Shown: positions 47,632 to 56,784, counted from the stretch's first letter. The stretch: DNA of 64,000 nt from an uncultured Prevotella sp. (GCA_900320905.1 ONTZ01000003.1:24549-88548); one strand, 5' to 3'. Notes: generated from the letters alone by a model not told the origin. Translations and numbers: made by a program.

Positions 47632-48159
47632 ATGATGAAAAAGAATATATTGCGGAAAATACAGCCATTTTTACTGATGTCCGTTCTGCTTGTATGTTGC
47701 GCGAACGGCAACTATCCTGTGGAAACGATAGATACCGTCAGTTGGCATTTCCCGTTGCCGGGAGCAAAGGTGATCAGTCCCTATGGCAAGCGTGAGGGAC
47801 GGATGCATTCAGGCGCCGATCTCAAAACAAAGGACAAGGACTCGATCTATGCGGCCTTTGAGGGGGAGGTGGTTTTCTCTGACAAATACTACGGCTATGG
47901 CAACTATATCCGCATCAAGCATCCCAACGGCTTGGAGACCTGCTATTCGCACAACTCAAAGAACCTGGTGAAGAAAGGTGACTATGTCAAGGCCGGACAG
48001 GTGATTGCCCTCGTGGGCCGGACGGGACGCGCCACGACGCCCCATCTGCATTTCGAAGTGCGTATCAATGGAAAGACCCGTAATCCTGCCAACTATTTCG
48101 ATCTCAACAAGGGTATTCTCTTGAAGAAGTATCGGGGCAAGGTTAAAGGCGCACGTTGA
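47632..48159 (+). CDS. M23-family peptidoglycan endopeptidase, lipoprotein
   Basis: 175 aa. Signal with lipobox ([11 protein letters not shown]). The LytM-type domain covers most of the rest: [22 protein letters not shown] (zinc His and Asp of HxxxD), [23 protein letters not shown], and [21 protein letters not shown] (HxH). All zinc ligands are present, so it should be active in cutting peptide cross-links. A longer in-frame ATG at 47539 is upstream of the promoter and was rejected. Its last 17 bases overlap the convergent hisF gene. Confidence 0.88.
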   Translation: MMKKNILRKIQPFLLMSVLLVCCANGNYPVETIDTVSWHFPLPGAKVISPYGKREGRMHSGADLKTKDKDSIYAAFEGEVVFSDKYYGYGNYIRIKHPNGLETCYSHNSKNLVKKGDYVKAGQVIALVGRTGRATTPHLHFEVRINGKTRNPANYFDLNKGILLKKYRGKVKGAR

Positions 48160-48901
48160 TACCTTCGGAGCGGAGATACTGTTTGAGTTCGGGGATGGGA
48201 ATCTCGCCGAAATGGAAGACACTGGCGGCAAGGGCGGCATCAGAATGACCCTCGATGAAGGTGTCGCGGAAATGCTCCTTGCACCCGGCTCCGCCGCTGG
48301 CGATGATGGGGATAGAGAGGTTGTCGGCCAGTTCACGCAGGGCCTCGTTGGCGTAGCCGTTCTTCGTACCGTCGTGATTCATCGAGGTGAAGAGGATCTC
48401 GCCGGCACCACGCTCCTGAGCCTCGTGAGCCCACTCAAACAAACCTCTTTCCGTGCGCTCGCGACCGCCTTTCAGATAACAGTGCCAACCGTCTTCGTCA
48501 AGACGGGCATCAATGGCACAGACACAGACCTGTGAACCGAAACGGCTGCTGATCTCGCTGATGAGTTCGGGACGGCGGATGGCGGCGCTGTTGATACTCA
48601 CCTTGTCGGCTCCGGCATAGAGCAGTCGCTCCACATCAGCGAGTTCGTTGATCCCACCGCCTACGGTGAAGGGGATGTTGATTTCTTTCGCAACACGTGT
48701 CACCATCTCAGTAAAGGTTTTGCGACCTTCGAAACTCGCAGTGATGTCGAGGAAGCACAATTCGTCGGCGCCCTGTTCGGAATAGGCCTTGCCCAGTTCC
48801 ACGGGGTCGCCTGCCGAGCGCAGGTTGACGAAGTTGGTGCCTTTGACGGTCTCACCGTCTTTCACGTCTAAACAGGGTATGATTCGTTTTGCCAGTCCCA
48901 T
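48143..48901 (-). CDS. hisF: Imidazole glycerol phosphate synthase, cyclase subunit
   Basis: 252 aa (beta/alpha)8 barrel: with HisH it makes imidazole-glycerol phosphate and [24 protein letters not shown] starts the barrel with the catalytic Asp11-equivalent. Other blocks: [64 protein letters not shown] and [15 protein letters not shown]. It overlaps hisA by 34 bases. hisI/hisE do not follow; instead the gene runs into an M23 peptidase gene on the other strand. Confidence 0.96.
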   Translation of the reverse strand: MGLAKRIIPCLDVKDGETVKGTNFVNLRSAGDPVELGKAYSEQGADELCFLDITASFEGRKTFTEMVTRVAKEINIPFTVGGGINELADVERLLYAGADKVSINSAAIRRPELISEISSRFGSQVCVCAIDARLDEDGWHCYLKGGRERTERGLFEWAHEAQERGAGEILFTSMNHDGTKNGYANEALRELADNLSIPIIASGGAGCKEHFRDTFIEGHSDAALAASVFHFGEIPIPELKQYLRSEGINVRL

Positions 48902-49605
48902 AGTTCGTTCAGATTAATTTTACCTTCGTAGATGGCTTTGCCGAAGACGACGGCGGGGATGCCTGCCGCGTTGAGAGCCTTGATATCGTCGAGTGAGGAC
49001 ACGCCGCCGCTGGCGATGAGGTGCAGTTCGGGATAGGCTTCCATCACCTCGCTATAGAGGCTGATGGCGGGGCCTGAGAGGGTGCCGTCCTTAGATATCT
49101 CTGTGCAGAGCACGTTGCACACGCCAGCCTCGATGTATTTGCGGAGGAAGGGCAGCAGGTCTTCACAGGAGTCTTCCTTCCAACCGTTGATGCAGATCTT
49201 GCCGTGACGCACATCGGCGCCGAGGATAATTCGTTCTGGGCCGTATTTTTCGAGCCAACCCATAAAGAGGTCGGGCTGTGTGACGGCTATAGAGCCTACC
49301 GTCACCATGGCGGCACCGGCGGCAAAGGCTTTCTCTATATCCTCGTCGGTCTTGATGCCACCGCCGAAATCGACAACAAGGTTAGTCTCGGTGGTGATGG
49401 CTGTCAGCACGGCCTCATTGACGATATGTTTGGATTTCGCACCGTCGAGGTCTACCACGTGCAGACGGCGGAAACCGATCTCCTCAAACTCCTTCGCCAC
49501 TTCGGCAGGGGAGTCGCGATAGACGGTCTTCTGGTCGTAGTCGCCTTTGGTCAGGCGGACACACTGGCCGTTGATGATATCGATGGCGGGTATGAGTTCT
49601 ATCAT
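48868..49605 (-). CDS. hisA: Phosphoribosylformimino-AICAR-phosphate isomerase
   Basis: 245 aa TIM barrel: [28 protein letters not shown] with the catalytic Asp, [46 protein letters not shown] and [16 protein letters not shown]. It opens the ribose ring of ProFAR in histidine synthesis. It overlaps hisH by four bases and hisF by 34, so translation is tightly coupled. Confidence 0.95.
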   Translation of the reverse strand: MIELIPAIDIINGQCVRLTKGDYDQKTVYRDSPAEVAKEFEEIGFRRLHVVDLDGAKSKHIVNEAVLTAITTETNLVVDFGGGIKTDEDIEKAFAAGAAMVTVGSIAVTQPDLFMGWLEKYGPERIILGADVRHGKICINGWKEDSCEDLLPFLRKYIEAGVCNVLCTEISKDGTLSGPAISLYSEVMEAYPELHLIASGGVSSLDDIKALNAAGIPAVVFGKAIYEGKINLNELWDWQNESYPV

Positions 49606-50204
49606 AGAGCTAAGAAGTTTTGTAAGATTCTTTCGCCTACACGTCCGCTCTTTTCTGGATGGAACTGGCAGGCGTAGAAGTTATCCTTGTGCATGGAGGC
49701 GGAGTAGGGCAGGATATAATCGGCGGTGGCGATGGTGTCAGCACAGAGCGGCACGTAATATGAGTGTACGAAATAGACATACGGCTCAGTGCCATTCATT
49801 GCATCAAACCCATCATACAGCGGTGATTTCAAGTCGTAGAGTTTGTTCCAACCCATACAAGGCACCTTGTCCTCGTGGCGTTCGGGCTGGAAGCGCTTCA
49901 CCTCTGCATCAAAGATGCCTATGCAGTCGGCGTCACCTTCCTCGGAATGCTTACAGAGCAGTTGTTGTCCCACGCAGATGCCGAAGACAGGCTGTTTTAG
50001 GTCGCGGATGACCTCATCGAGCCGACGGGCTTTCAGATATTCCATCGCCTCGCCAGCATGGCCCTGTCCTGGAAACAAGACCTTGTCGGCTTTTTTCAGT
50101 TGTTCGGCTTCATCCGTCAGTACGGGCTCAATACCCATCCTTCGGAGGGCATTCACCACCGAGTAGATGTTTCCTGCATTATACTTGACGATTGCTACGT
50201 TCAT
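49602..50204 (-). CDS. hisH: Imidazole glycerol phosphate synthase, glutamine amidotransferase subunit
   Basis: 200 aa class I amidotransferase supplying ammonia to HisF. VAIVKYNAGNIYSVVNALRRMG at the start, the oxyanion region VLFPGQGHAGEAMEYL, nucleophile Cys in VFGICVGQQLLCKHSEEG, and the His/Glu pair in FYACQFHPEKSGRVGERIL. Note PGQGHA in place of the more usual PGVGxF. It overlaps purU by four bases. Confidence 0.95.
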   Translation of the reverse strand: MNVAIVKYNAGNIYSVVNALRRMGIEPVLTDEAEQLKKADKVLFPGQGHAGEAMEYLKARRLDEVIRDLKQPVFGICVGQQLLCKHSEEGDADCIGIFDAEVKRFQPERHEDKVPCMGWNKLYDLKSPLYDGFDAMNGTEPYVYFVHSYYVPLCADTIATADYILPYSASMHKDNFYACQFHPEKSGRVGERILQNFLAL

Positions 50205-51064
50205 GAGAAAATGATGGTTTTGTTCTTATAAGTGAGAATCTTGCGCTGGATATGCTTCGAGACGGCGTGTGAGAGCACAATCTTCTCCAAGTCCTTGCCT
50301 TTGAGCACAAGGCTCTCCGGTGTGTCCTTGTGGGTGATACGGGTGACATCCTGTTCGATGATAGGCCCCGCATCGAGGTCGGCAGTGACATAATGGCTGG
50401 TGGCACCGATGATCTTCACACCCCGTTCGTAGGCTTGATGATAGGGTTTCGCCCCGATGAAGGCCGGCAGGAACGAGTGGTGGATATTAATAATATGGTG
50501 CGGATATTCGGCTATCATCTCGTCGCTGATAATCTGCATATAACGGGCCAGCACGATAAATGAGATATCCTCCTTCTTCAGGAGTTCCATCTCGGCTTTC
50601 TCCACCTCATCTTTGTTCGAGTGATCTTTCTTGATGCTCCACACATAGTAGGGAATGCCGAACTGGTCGGCGACGTAGCGCAGATCCTCGTGGTTGCTGA
50701 CGATACAAGGGATGTCGCAGTTGAACTCACCTGCCTTCCAGCGTGCCAGCAGGTCGTAGAGGCAGTGACTCATTTTCGAGACGAATATTGCCATACGGGG
50801 GCGCTTGTCGCTGTAATAGAGCGAGAACTTCATCTGATAGCGCTGGGCATAGAGCGTGGTGATATAGTCATAGAGTTTGTCGCGAGGAATCAAAAAGCCT
50901 TCGAGTTCCCATTCTATGCGCATAAAGAACATGCCGTCTACCTTGTCGACATACTGGTCGAGGTAGACGATGTTGCCTTTGTTGTCGGTGATAAACTTGG
51001 TCACTTCTGAAATGATGCCCTGTTGGTCGGGACAGTGCAGAAGCAGAATTGCTGTTGTATCCAT
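50201..51064 (-). CDS. purU: Formyltetrahydrofolate deformylase
   Basis: 287 aa. An N-terminal ACT domain (LLHCPDQQGIISEVTKFI) and a formyltransferase-like hydrolase domain: RMAIFVSKMSHCLYDLLARW, IPCIVSNHEDL, IINIHHSFLPAFIGAKPYHQAY (catalytic His) and ITHKDTPESL, with DAGPIIEQDV holding the catalytic Asp. It releases formate from 10-formyl-THF, balancing the one-carbon pool; histidine and purine synthesis share this pool through AICAR, which may explain the linkage to hisHAF. The start is preceded by an 18-base repeat also found before galK. Confidence 0.94.
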   Translation of the reverse strand: MDTTAILLLHCPDQQGIISEVTKFITDNKGNIVYLDQYVDKVDGMFFMRIEWELEGFLIPRDKLYDYITTLYAQRYQMKFSLYYSDKRPRMAIFVSKMSHCLYDLLARWKAGEFNCDIPCIVSNHEDLRYVADQFGIPYYVWSIKKDHSNKDEVEKAEMELLKKEDISFIVLARYMQIISDEMIAEYPHHIINIHHSFLPAFIGAKPYHQAYERGVKIIGATSHYVTADLDAGPIIEQDVTRITHKDTPESLVLKGKDLEKIVLSHAVSKHIQRKILTYKNKTIIFS

Positions 51065-51072
51065 CTTGTGTA

Positions 51073-51104
51073 TTTACAATTTGACAATTTACAATTTACA
51101 ATTG
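51073..51104. repeat. Short AT-rich repeat before purU
   Basis: Four CAATTTA/CAATTTG-type units. The first 18 bases equal those at 37853-37870 before galK. In both cases the repeat ends within 10 bases of the start codon on the sense strand. Confidence 0.8.
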
Positions 51105-51638
51105 ATTTTCTTCCTCGTTGTCGGCGGAACGCAGGATGATACTTGTGGCGCCGAGGGTGAAGAGGGTACCGTCGTCGATGAGGCGGCGCTCCTTGGGGGA
51201 GAGTTCCACATTGTCGACAAAGGTGCCTGTATTACTGTTGTTATCTTTCAGTGTATAACGGAGTGCCCCCCGTTTGTCGCGAGAGACGGTGATGGTGCAG
51301 TGGTTCAGGTCGACGCTGGGGTCTACGGTCTCGAAGGTGCAGTTGGCAGGGTTGCCTTTCTGGTAGCGGCCTATCACATTGTCGCCCATCCTGAGAGGGA
51401 TGACTTGTTTGTAGTGAAACACATTCTCGATGACGACAATAGAACCACAGCCTTCTTCATTAGCCTGCTCATCGGGGTTCTCGTCCTTCTGACGGTTTCT
51501 CAGTTTGCTGACACCCATACGGATGCCAAACTCCTTGCCACAGTCAGGGCACTTGAAGACCAGTGACTGGCCTGCCTCATACTGGGTTTCATCGAAGGTG
51601 ATGTATTGGTCGCATTTCGGACAACGAACTCGCTTCAT
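51096..51638 (-). CDS. Zinc-ribbon and FHA domain protein
   Basis: 180 aa. N-terminal zinc ribbon (RCPKCDQYITF ... FKCPDCGKEFGIRM, four Cys as two CxxC) of the type called MJ0042-like, then a short linker and a C-terminal FHA domain (residues ~85-175): VIGRYQKGNPANCTFETVDPSVDLNHCTITVSRD, YTLKDNNSNTGTFVDNVELSPKERRLIDDGT. FHA domains bind phosphothreonine, so a Ser/Thr-phosphorylated partner is expected; no such kinase is in the window. The 3-base gap to the SPOR protein gene indicates cotranscription. Confidence 0.85.
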   Translation of the reverse strand: MKRVRCPKCDQYITFDETQYEAGQSLVFKCPDCGKEFGIRMGVSKLRNRQKDENPDEQANEEGCGSIVVIENVFHYKQVIPLRMGDNVIGRYQKGNPANCTFETVDPSVDLNHCTITVSRDKRGALRYTLKDNNSNTGTFVDNVELSPKERRLIDDGTLFTLGATSIILRSADNEEENQL

Positions 51639-51641
51639 GGC

Positions 51642-52745
51642 TTAACCCTCGTCTTTCACTTTAAGCACCCAGGCCTCCTCGAGTCCTTTCCGCTTCTGGA
51701 TGCTGTTCAACTTGTTGTAAGCCTCGTTGACTGTCCCGAAATTACCGTATATGACACGTGTGACATTGTTGCGGACAAACACCTTTGCCTCTGCATAGCC
51801 TTTCTGCTGTAGTTCCTCCACAAAGGCATTGGCATTCTTCTTGGAGATGTAACTGGCAAGGACGATGCAGTAGAAGGGTTTTTGACTAATGGCAGCCACA
51901 GATGCAGTATCGGCCTTTGTCACGGTCTTCGTGACTTCCTTGACAGGTGCTGCGGAGTCGTTCTTGACCACAGGCTTCGGGGCGTCTATCTTGCTGATGT
52001 CAATCTTCTCGATGTTGGAGTCTTTCGGCATCATGCCCACGAGGATGGAATTGTTCAGATGGCCCATGCTCTGGTGGCTGTTTTCGCTGTTGGTGACAGG
52101 GGTTGTCATCAGGAAGAAGGCGATAACGGCGGCTGCTATGGCAACGGCATTACGTACCCATGACATCTTGATAACGATGGCGCGCTCTTCCTCTGTCTCT
52201 GCCTCTGGAATCGGAGTTTCTGGGTCTTCCGGGATTTCCGGTGTTTCCAGGATTGATGAGGTCTTCGGGGCTTCTTCGGCGGGTTCCACCACGAGAGTGT
52301 GTGCCTTCTTCTGCTTCGCTGGCTCGTTTAATGGCGCCATTTCGAAGGAGGAGAGGCCATAGAGTACAGGTGTCAGGATACCTGCCTCACAAGGAGTGAA
52401 GATGTATTTGCCATCCTCATTGACAGAGAGGACGCCGATATCATTCAGATCGTACTGCCCTTCGTTCTCCAAGTGCTGTTTCAGTTCGTTGACTTCATCC
52501 TCGATTCTTCGCAGGGCCTCAGGGTAACTCATATCGTAGGCTTCCACATACGACTGCACCAACAGGGAGTCGTTCATGGTGAGTTGCGGATTAAAACCGA
52601 GCGTGCGCAATGGTGGGAGGAAAGTGTGGTCTTCCTCGTCGTAGCGGGCTTCTGCGTGGTGGGCCATAAAGCCTCCCAGACCTGGCACGATGACACAGTC
52701 ATTGCTCAGCAAAAGAATCTCAATATGTCTGTCCAATTCAATCAC
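51642..52745 (-). CDS. SPOR-domain membrane protein with HU-CCDC81-like N-terminus
   Basis: 367 aa. N-terminal ~150 residues (RHIEILLLSNDCVIVPGLGG, SYVEAYDMSYPEALRRIEDEV) match the CCDC81-like HU-type domain found in Bacteroidetes. An acidic Pro/Glu linker, one membrane helix (~183-203) and a C-terminal SPOR domain (~279-364: FYCIVLASYISKKNANAFVEEL) follow. SPOR domains bind denuded peptidoglycan at division sites, while the N-terminal part is cytoplasmic and may touch DNA. Start: GTG at 52745 on the minus strand, only 6 bases past the -7 element, so the mRNA should be leaderless. Longer ATG starts lie upstream of the promoter. Confidence 0.82.
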   Translation of the reverse strand: MIELDRHIEILLLSNDCVIVPGLGGFMAHHAEARYDEEDHTFLPPLRTLGFNPQLTMNDSLLVQSYVEAYDMSYPEALRRIEDEVNELKQHLENEGQYDLNDIGVLSVNEDGKYIFTPCEAGILTPVLYGLSSFEMAPLNEPAKQKKAHTLVVEPAEEAPKTSSILETPEIPEDPETPIPEAETEEERAIVIKMSWVRNAVAIAAAVIAFFLMTTPVTNSENSHQSMGHLNNSILVGMMPKDSNIEKIDISKIDAPKPVVKNDSAAPVKEVTKTVTKADTASVAAISQKPFYCIVLASYISKKNANAFVEELQQKGYAEAKVFVRNNVTRVIYGNFGTVNEAYNKLNSIQKRKGLEEAWVLKVKDEG

Positions 52746-52750
52746 GAGTG

Positions 52751-52758
52751 CAAAATTA
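52751..52758 (-). promoter_or_regulatory. -7 element of the SPOR-FHA-purU-his unit
   Basis: Minus-strand TAATTTTG. The GTG start codon begins six bases downstream, close to or at the expected transcription start. Confidence 0.7.
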
Positions 52759-52822
52759 CTGCTTTTTTGCGAGATAAACAAATAAAGAAACTTAAAAATA
52801 CGATAAAATGGAAAATTTACAT

Positions 52823-52830
52823 TATCTTTG
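52823..52830 (+). promoter_or_regulatory. -7 element of rfbC
   Basis: TATCTTTG, perfect match, 17 bases before the rfbC ATG; divergent from the SPOR gene promoter. Confidence 0.75.
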
Positions 52831-52847
52831 CATCCAAATTCAGAAAT

Positions 52848-53396
52848 ATGGATTATATCAAGACAGAAATAGAAGGTGTTTATATTATTGAACCAAAAGT
52901 GTTCTGTGATGCCCGTGGCTATTTCATGGAGGCTTGGAAACAGGCGGAATTTAACGAGCACGTGGGGCATGTGGACTTCATCCAGGACAATGAGTCGAAG
53001 TCTTCTTTCGGTGTCCTCAGAGGTTTGCACTACCAGAAAGGCGCCCTCTCACAGGCCAAACTCGTGCGCGTTATTAAAGGTAAGGTACTGGATGTAGCGG
53101 TGGATATCCGTCAGTCGAGCCCCACTTTCGGTAAGCACGTGATGGTGGAACTGAGTGAGGAAAACAAGCGCCAGTTCTTTATCCCTCGTGGCTTTGCACA
53201 CGGGTTTCTGGTACTGAGCGAAGAGGCCATCTTCACCTATAAGGTGGATAATCCTTACGCGCCTCAGGCTGAGGCTGGTATCCGTTGGAATGATCCGGCA
53301 CTCGGGATTGAGTGGCCCATTGATCCTGCTCAGGTGCAGACCAGTGAGAAGGACTTGAAGCAACCCTTCCTGAAAGATGCAGAAGTGTTTGAGTAG
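52848..53396 (+). CDS. rfbC: dTDP-4-dehydrorhamnose 3,5-epimerase
   Basis: 182 aa cupin enzyme of dTDP-L-rhamnose synthesis. GVYIIEPKVFCDARGYFMEAW, FIQDNESKSSFGVLRGLHYQ (catalytic His), AKLVRVIKGKVLDVAVDIRQSSPTFG and FIPRGFAHGFLVLSEEA (second His region) are standard, as is IRWNDPALGIEWP. The start at 52848 follows the promoter; the in-frame sequence upstream is antisense to another gene. The other rml genes are not adjacent, so the pathway is dispersed. Its stop is TAG, showing that TAG terminates in this genome. Confidence 0.95.
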   Translation: MDYIKTEIEGVYIIEPKVFCDARGYFMEAWKQAEFNEHVGHVDFIQDNESKSSFGVLRGLHYQKGALSQAKLVRVIKGKVLDVAVDIRQSSPTFGKHVMVELSEENKRQFFIPRGFAHGFLVLSEEAIFTYKVDNPYAPQAEAGIRWNDPALGIEWPIDPAQVQTSEKDLKQPFLKDAEVFE

Positions 53397-53403
53397 TAAT
53401 GAG

Positions 53404-54192
53404 ATGAGAAAATTACTATTAATTATATTCGCAGTCGTTTCCCTGATAGGTTGTTCCCGTCAGCAGGGTTCTGTTGCTGAAGAGGGAAAGGAAAGTCGCG
53501 AGGCCAAGGCGATGCTACAAGGTGTCTGGGTGGAAAAGGAGTCGGGCGATGTGTCATTCCGTGTGAAGGGTGACACCATTTTCTATGCCGACACCACCAG
53601 TATGCCTGCTTATTTCAAGATTATAGGCGACTCGCTGGTCTTTGCTTCTGGTACCAAGTATGCTATAGAGAAGCAGACGGAGCATCTGTTCTGGTTTAGG
53701 AATCAGAATGGTGATGTTATCAAACTGGAAAAGACGGACGATCAGGATGCGACGGCTGAGTTTACACACGACACGCCTAAGATTATGACCTATACCCATC
53801 AGGTGAAGACAGATTCCGTGGTTTCCTATAACGGGGAGCGTTATCACTGGTATATCGCCATCAACCCCACGAAATATAAGGTGGTGAACCATACCTATAA
53901 TAACGATGGTGTGGAGGTGGAGAATGTCTATTACGACAATATCATGCATATCAGCGTCTATAAAGGCGGACAACAACTTTATTCCAGCGATTTCCGAAAG
54001 CAGCAGTACGACAATATAGTTCCTTCTGAGTTTCTCACGGAGGCGATATTTGCCAATATGGAGTATAGCCACGTTGATGCATCTGGTCTTCATTTCAATG
54101 CGACACTTTGCATGCCAGATGGGGCAAGTTGTTATCTGGTGGAAACGTTGATTTCTTATAAGGGTCAGATGACCATGAAGATGATAGAATAA
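53404..54192 (+). CDS. Lipoprotein, DUF4738-like
   Basis: 262 aa. MRKLLLIIFAVVSLIGC with lipobox SLIGC. The mature protein opens with LQGVWVEKESGDVSFRVKGDTIFYADTTSMPAYFKIIGDS, a lipocalin-like start, then HLFWFRNQNGDVIKLEKTDD. The second half (VSYNGERYHWYIAINPTKYKVVNHTYNNDGVEVENVYYDNI) recalls Bacteroidales lipoproteins grouped as DUF4738; that assignment is from memory. It follows rfbC by 7 bases and is probably cotranscribed. Function unknown. Confidence 0.72.
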   Translation: MRKLLLIIFAVVSLIGCSRQQGSVAEEGKESREAKAMLQGVWVEKESGDVSFRVKGDTIFYADTTSMPAYFKIIGDSLVFASGTKYAIEKQTEHLFWFRNQNGDVIKLEKTDDQDATAEFTHDTPKIMTYTHQVKTDSVVSYNGERYHWYIAINPTKYKVVNHTYNNDGVEVENVYYDNIMHISVYKGGQQLYSSDFRKQQYDNIVPSEFLTEAIFANMEYSHVDASGLHFNATLCMPDGASCYLVETLISYKGQMTMKMIE

Positions 54193-54214
54193 AGGGAACC
54201 CGAAAGTTCCCTTT
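54191..54214. terminator. Bidirectional terminator
   Basis: AAAGGGAAC (54191-54199) pairs with GTTCCCTTT (54206-54214) across a 6-base loop. It overlaps the stop codons of the two convergent genes. Confidence 0.85.
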
Positions 54215-54984
54215 TATTGTTCCTCAATCCATGCGTCTAACAGCATCCTGGCAATAGACAGTTTTTCTGGGATATTTGGGAGATTGTCTTTCCGAAACCA
54301 GCCGCCTTTGGCAATCTCGCTTGTCTGTAGGTGGATGTCGCCACTCACATAGTCAGCATTAAAGCCAACCATCAGCCCGCAAGGGTAGGGCCAGGGCTGC
54401 GAGGCGAAGTAACGGATATTCGTAATCTTGACACCAGTCTCTTCCATTGCCTCACGGGCTACGGCTTCTTCAAGTGTCTCACCTGTCTCCACAAAACCTG
54501 CCACCAGTCCGAAGAAGTCGCGCTTGAAGTTCTTGGCACGTACCAGCAGCACCTCGTCGCCTTTATGGATTAATACGATGACGGCAGTAGCCAGTTGGGG
54601 CCATATCTCTTTGCCGCATTCCGTACATTTCTTGGAGATGTCAGTGTCCATACGCATCGGAGCCCCGCAGACACCACAGTATTTCGTATTCTGATCCCAA
54701 TAGAGCAGTTCCTGACATTTGCCCGCTTTCAGATAGAGGGGACGGGACAGTTTATAGTAACTCTGACGAAGTCCGCACATCTCATAGCGTTCATCATCCG
54801 TGACGGGCGCATCAATACGGTAGGTCACCACAGGCGTACCGTCCTCCATCGGGGTGATATTCATCTGGTGTGTCCAAGTCTTCACCTCCGTTGGTGGCTC
54901 TTCCAGAAGTGGAATCGTATAACCCTCTGCTGTCTTTTCCAGCAGAAGGTCTTCTTTGCAGAAAACGAAAAAATATTTTTTCAT
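54214..54984 (-). CDS. nudC: NADH pyrophosphatase / RNA NAD-decapping enzyme
   Basis: 256 aa. Zinc ribbon (CGVCGAPM ... KKCTECGKE) followed by a Nudix domain with a complete box GFVETGETLEEAVAREAMEETG and the NudC-specific SQPWPYP motif. It cuts NAD(H) to NMN and AMP and removes NAD caps from RNA. Catalytic Glu residues are intact. It lies 33 bases downstream of the nucleotidase gene and is likely in the same operon. Confidence 0.93.
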   Translation of the reverse strand: MKKYFFVFCKEDLLLEKTAEGYTIPLLEEPPTEVKTWTHQMNITPMEDGTPVVTYRIDAPVTDDERYEMCGLRQSYYKLSRPLYLKAGKCQELLYWDQNTKYCGVCGAPMRMDTDISKKCTECGKEIWPQLATAVIVLIHKGDEVLLVRAKNFKRDFFGLVAGFVETGETLEEAVAREAMEETGVKITNIRYFASQPWPYPCGLMVGFNADYVSGDIHLQTSEIAKGGWFRKDNLPNIPEKLSIARMLLDAWIEEQ

Positions 54985-55017
54985 TCCAATGATGTGAAAA
55001 TCTGTGTAATCAGTGGC

Positions 55018-56784
55018 TTATTGTCCGAAGAGGATTTTCCGGTCACGTTCCAGGGCGGGTTTTGCCCATTCCTCAGGTACGAAGCGCCAGTTGTGGTTGG
55101 GCTGTGGATTAATGGTACCCTGACGGTGTATCTCCTCAGCCAGGTAGTGCCGCTGATCCAGTTCTGTGTTCCAGATGACACGACTGTCGAGCGAGTCCTT
55201 CGGAATGCCTGCTCCACGTGTCAGCAGTTCACCGCCGCCATTGGCACGATAACTGTTCATCACCACCTTGTACCATTTCTTCTCGTCGAAAGGCTGTCCG
55301 TTTGACATTCTCAGGATTCTCACCTTCTGTCCGTCGGGCTTCGTTAGGTCTACCTCGTAGTCGATACCTGCTGCCGAGTCGAAATTAAAGGTGTAGTGTT
55401 GGAACCCTATCTGTTGCTGGTCTTCTTTCGAAGCGTCATTCAGGCGCAGAGCGTGATCTTCTGGCGAGGTCATCGTGTTGCACCACCTATCGTACGAGAA
55501 CTCCAAGTGTTTGCGGATTTCTTCACCCGTCATGCGGAGCATGAACATCAGGTTCTCGAAGCGGTATAGTTTGAACATATCGGCCTGCGTCACATCACCA
55601 GCCTTGATGGTGGCATTGAATGACAGGGGGGCATTGAATGAGACATCTGCCTTGGATATCTGCAACTGCAGGTTGTGTATCAGGTCGGTGAAAGCCGAGT
55701 TTCCAAAGAAACTCTCACGGGTGTAGATAGGCTGTTCAAAGTAGCCGATCTTCCGACTCACATATTCCTTCACTGCGTCGATCTTCGACAGGAAGTGGTC
55801 AACCATCTTTTGGTCTATCTCCTCATCCTCCACACTGACGATGGTTCCCTTGATGTCCTTTTTCGTCAGCCGACCGTTCTTGTAGGTGAGTTCTATCTCT
55901 GCCTCAGCCACATTCTTCACATAGCAACTGGGATCAATGCAGAGCACCTTCTTGCCTGCCTTGTTGGTAATCCACTGGTTGTGTACCTTATGGTCATGTC
56001 CGAAGAAGATGATGTCGAAGCCTGGCACTTCCTTGGCCACTGACTCTGTGGCGTCCTCTTCGTATTCGTCGGTCTTAATACCGCCGTTGAGTCCGGAGTG
56101 GAACAGTCCGAAGAGCAAATCCGGGTGCTCTGTCTCCTGGATATACTTCACCCATTTCTTGGCGCAACTCACCATCTCCTCAAACTCGATACCTTTCCAA
56201 ATGGATTTGTTCAGCCAGTTGGGGATGGCAGGGGTTAGCATACCGATGACGCAGATCTTCACACCGTCCTTGTAGTGGACGGAGTAGGGGTGTAATCCCG
56301 TGTAGATATGGGAGGGACGGGCCTCAGCATTCTTGTATTCCTCTTTGACGATGTTGGCACCAAGTAACGGGCAACGTACCTCGCGGATCCACTTGTCGTA
56401 GACCTTGTGGCCCGGCTCAATATCGTGATTACCTACTGTCTCGGCATCATATTTCATATAGTTGATGACGCTGGCTGCGAGATTCTCATCCGTAGGCATC
56501 ACGTAGTTCGTCCAATAGACGCAGGGCTGTCCTTGCAGGATATCACCGTTGTCTATCAGCAACAGGTTGTCGCCATATTGCTGGCGTTGCTTATTAATAT
56601 AGGTATTCGCACGCGCAAGAGTTCCCTTGATGGGTTTGCCCTCCATAAAGTCCCAGGGGAAGAAGTGCCCGTGAACATCGCTGGTCTCAATGACTTTCAG
56701 GCGCACGGTCTTCGTGGCGGGCTGTGCAATTGCTGTAAGCGTGATGCTTGCAAAGGCAATGGTTGTTAAAAGGAGTTTCTTCAT
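55018..56784 (-). CDS. Periplasmic 5'-nucleotidase / 2',3'-cyclic phosphodiesterase (UshA-like)
   Basis: 588 aa. Signal peptide MKKLLLTTIAFASITLTAIAQ. Metallophosphatase domain: KVIETSDVHGHFFPW, LLIDNGDILQGQP, AETVGNHDIEPG, FHSGLNGG and DIIFFGHDHKVH, i.e. every metal-binding motif. A C-terminal nucleotidase domain (5_nucleotid_C) follows from about residue 380 with LYRFENLMFMLRMTGEEIRKHLE and NSYRANGGGELLT. It dephosphorylates nucleotides in the periplasm. An in-frame ATG at 56910 lies upstream of the promoter and was rejected. Sharing an operon with nudC suggests salvage of nucleotides or NAD products. Confidence 0.9.
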   Translation of the reverse strand: MKKLLLTTIAFASITLTAIAQPATKTVRLKVIETSDVHGHFFPWDFMEGKPIKGTLARANTYINKQRQQYGDNLLLIDNGDILQGQPCVYWTNYVMPTDENLAASVINYMKYDAETVGNHDIEPGHKVYDKWIREVRCPLLGANIVKEEYKNAEARPSHIYTGLHPYSVHYKDGVKICVIGMLTPAIPNWLNKSIWKGIEFEEMVSCAKKWVKYIQETEHPDLLFGLFHSGLNGGIKTDEYEEDATESVAKEVPGFDIIFFGHDHKVHNQWITNKAGKKVLCIDPSCYVKNVAEAEIELTYKNGRLTKKDIKGTIVSVEDEEIDQKMVDHFLSKIDAVKEYVSRKIGYFEQPIYTRESFFGNSAFTDLIHNLQLQISKADVSFNAPLSFNATIKAGDVTQADMFKLYRFENLMFMLRMTGEEIRKHLEFSYDRWCNTMTSPEDHALRLNDASKEDQQQIGFQHYTFNFDSAAGIDYEVDLTKPDGQKVRILRMSNGQPFDEKKWYKVVMNSYRANGGGELLTRGAGIPKDSLDSRVIWNTELDQRHYLAEEIHRQGTINPQPNHNWRFVPEEWAKPALERDRKILFGQ

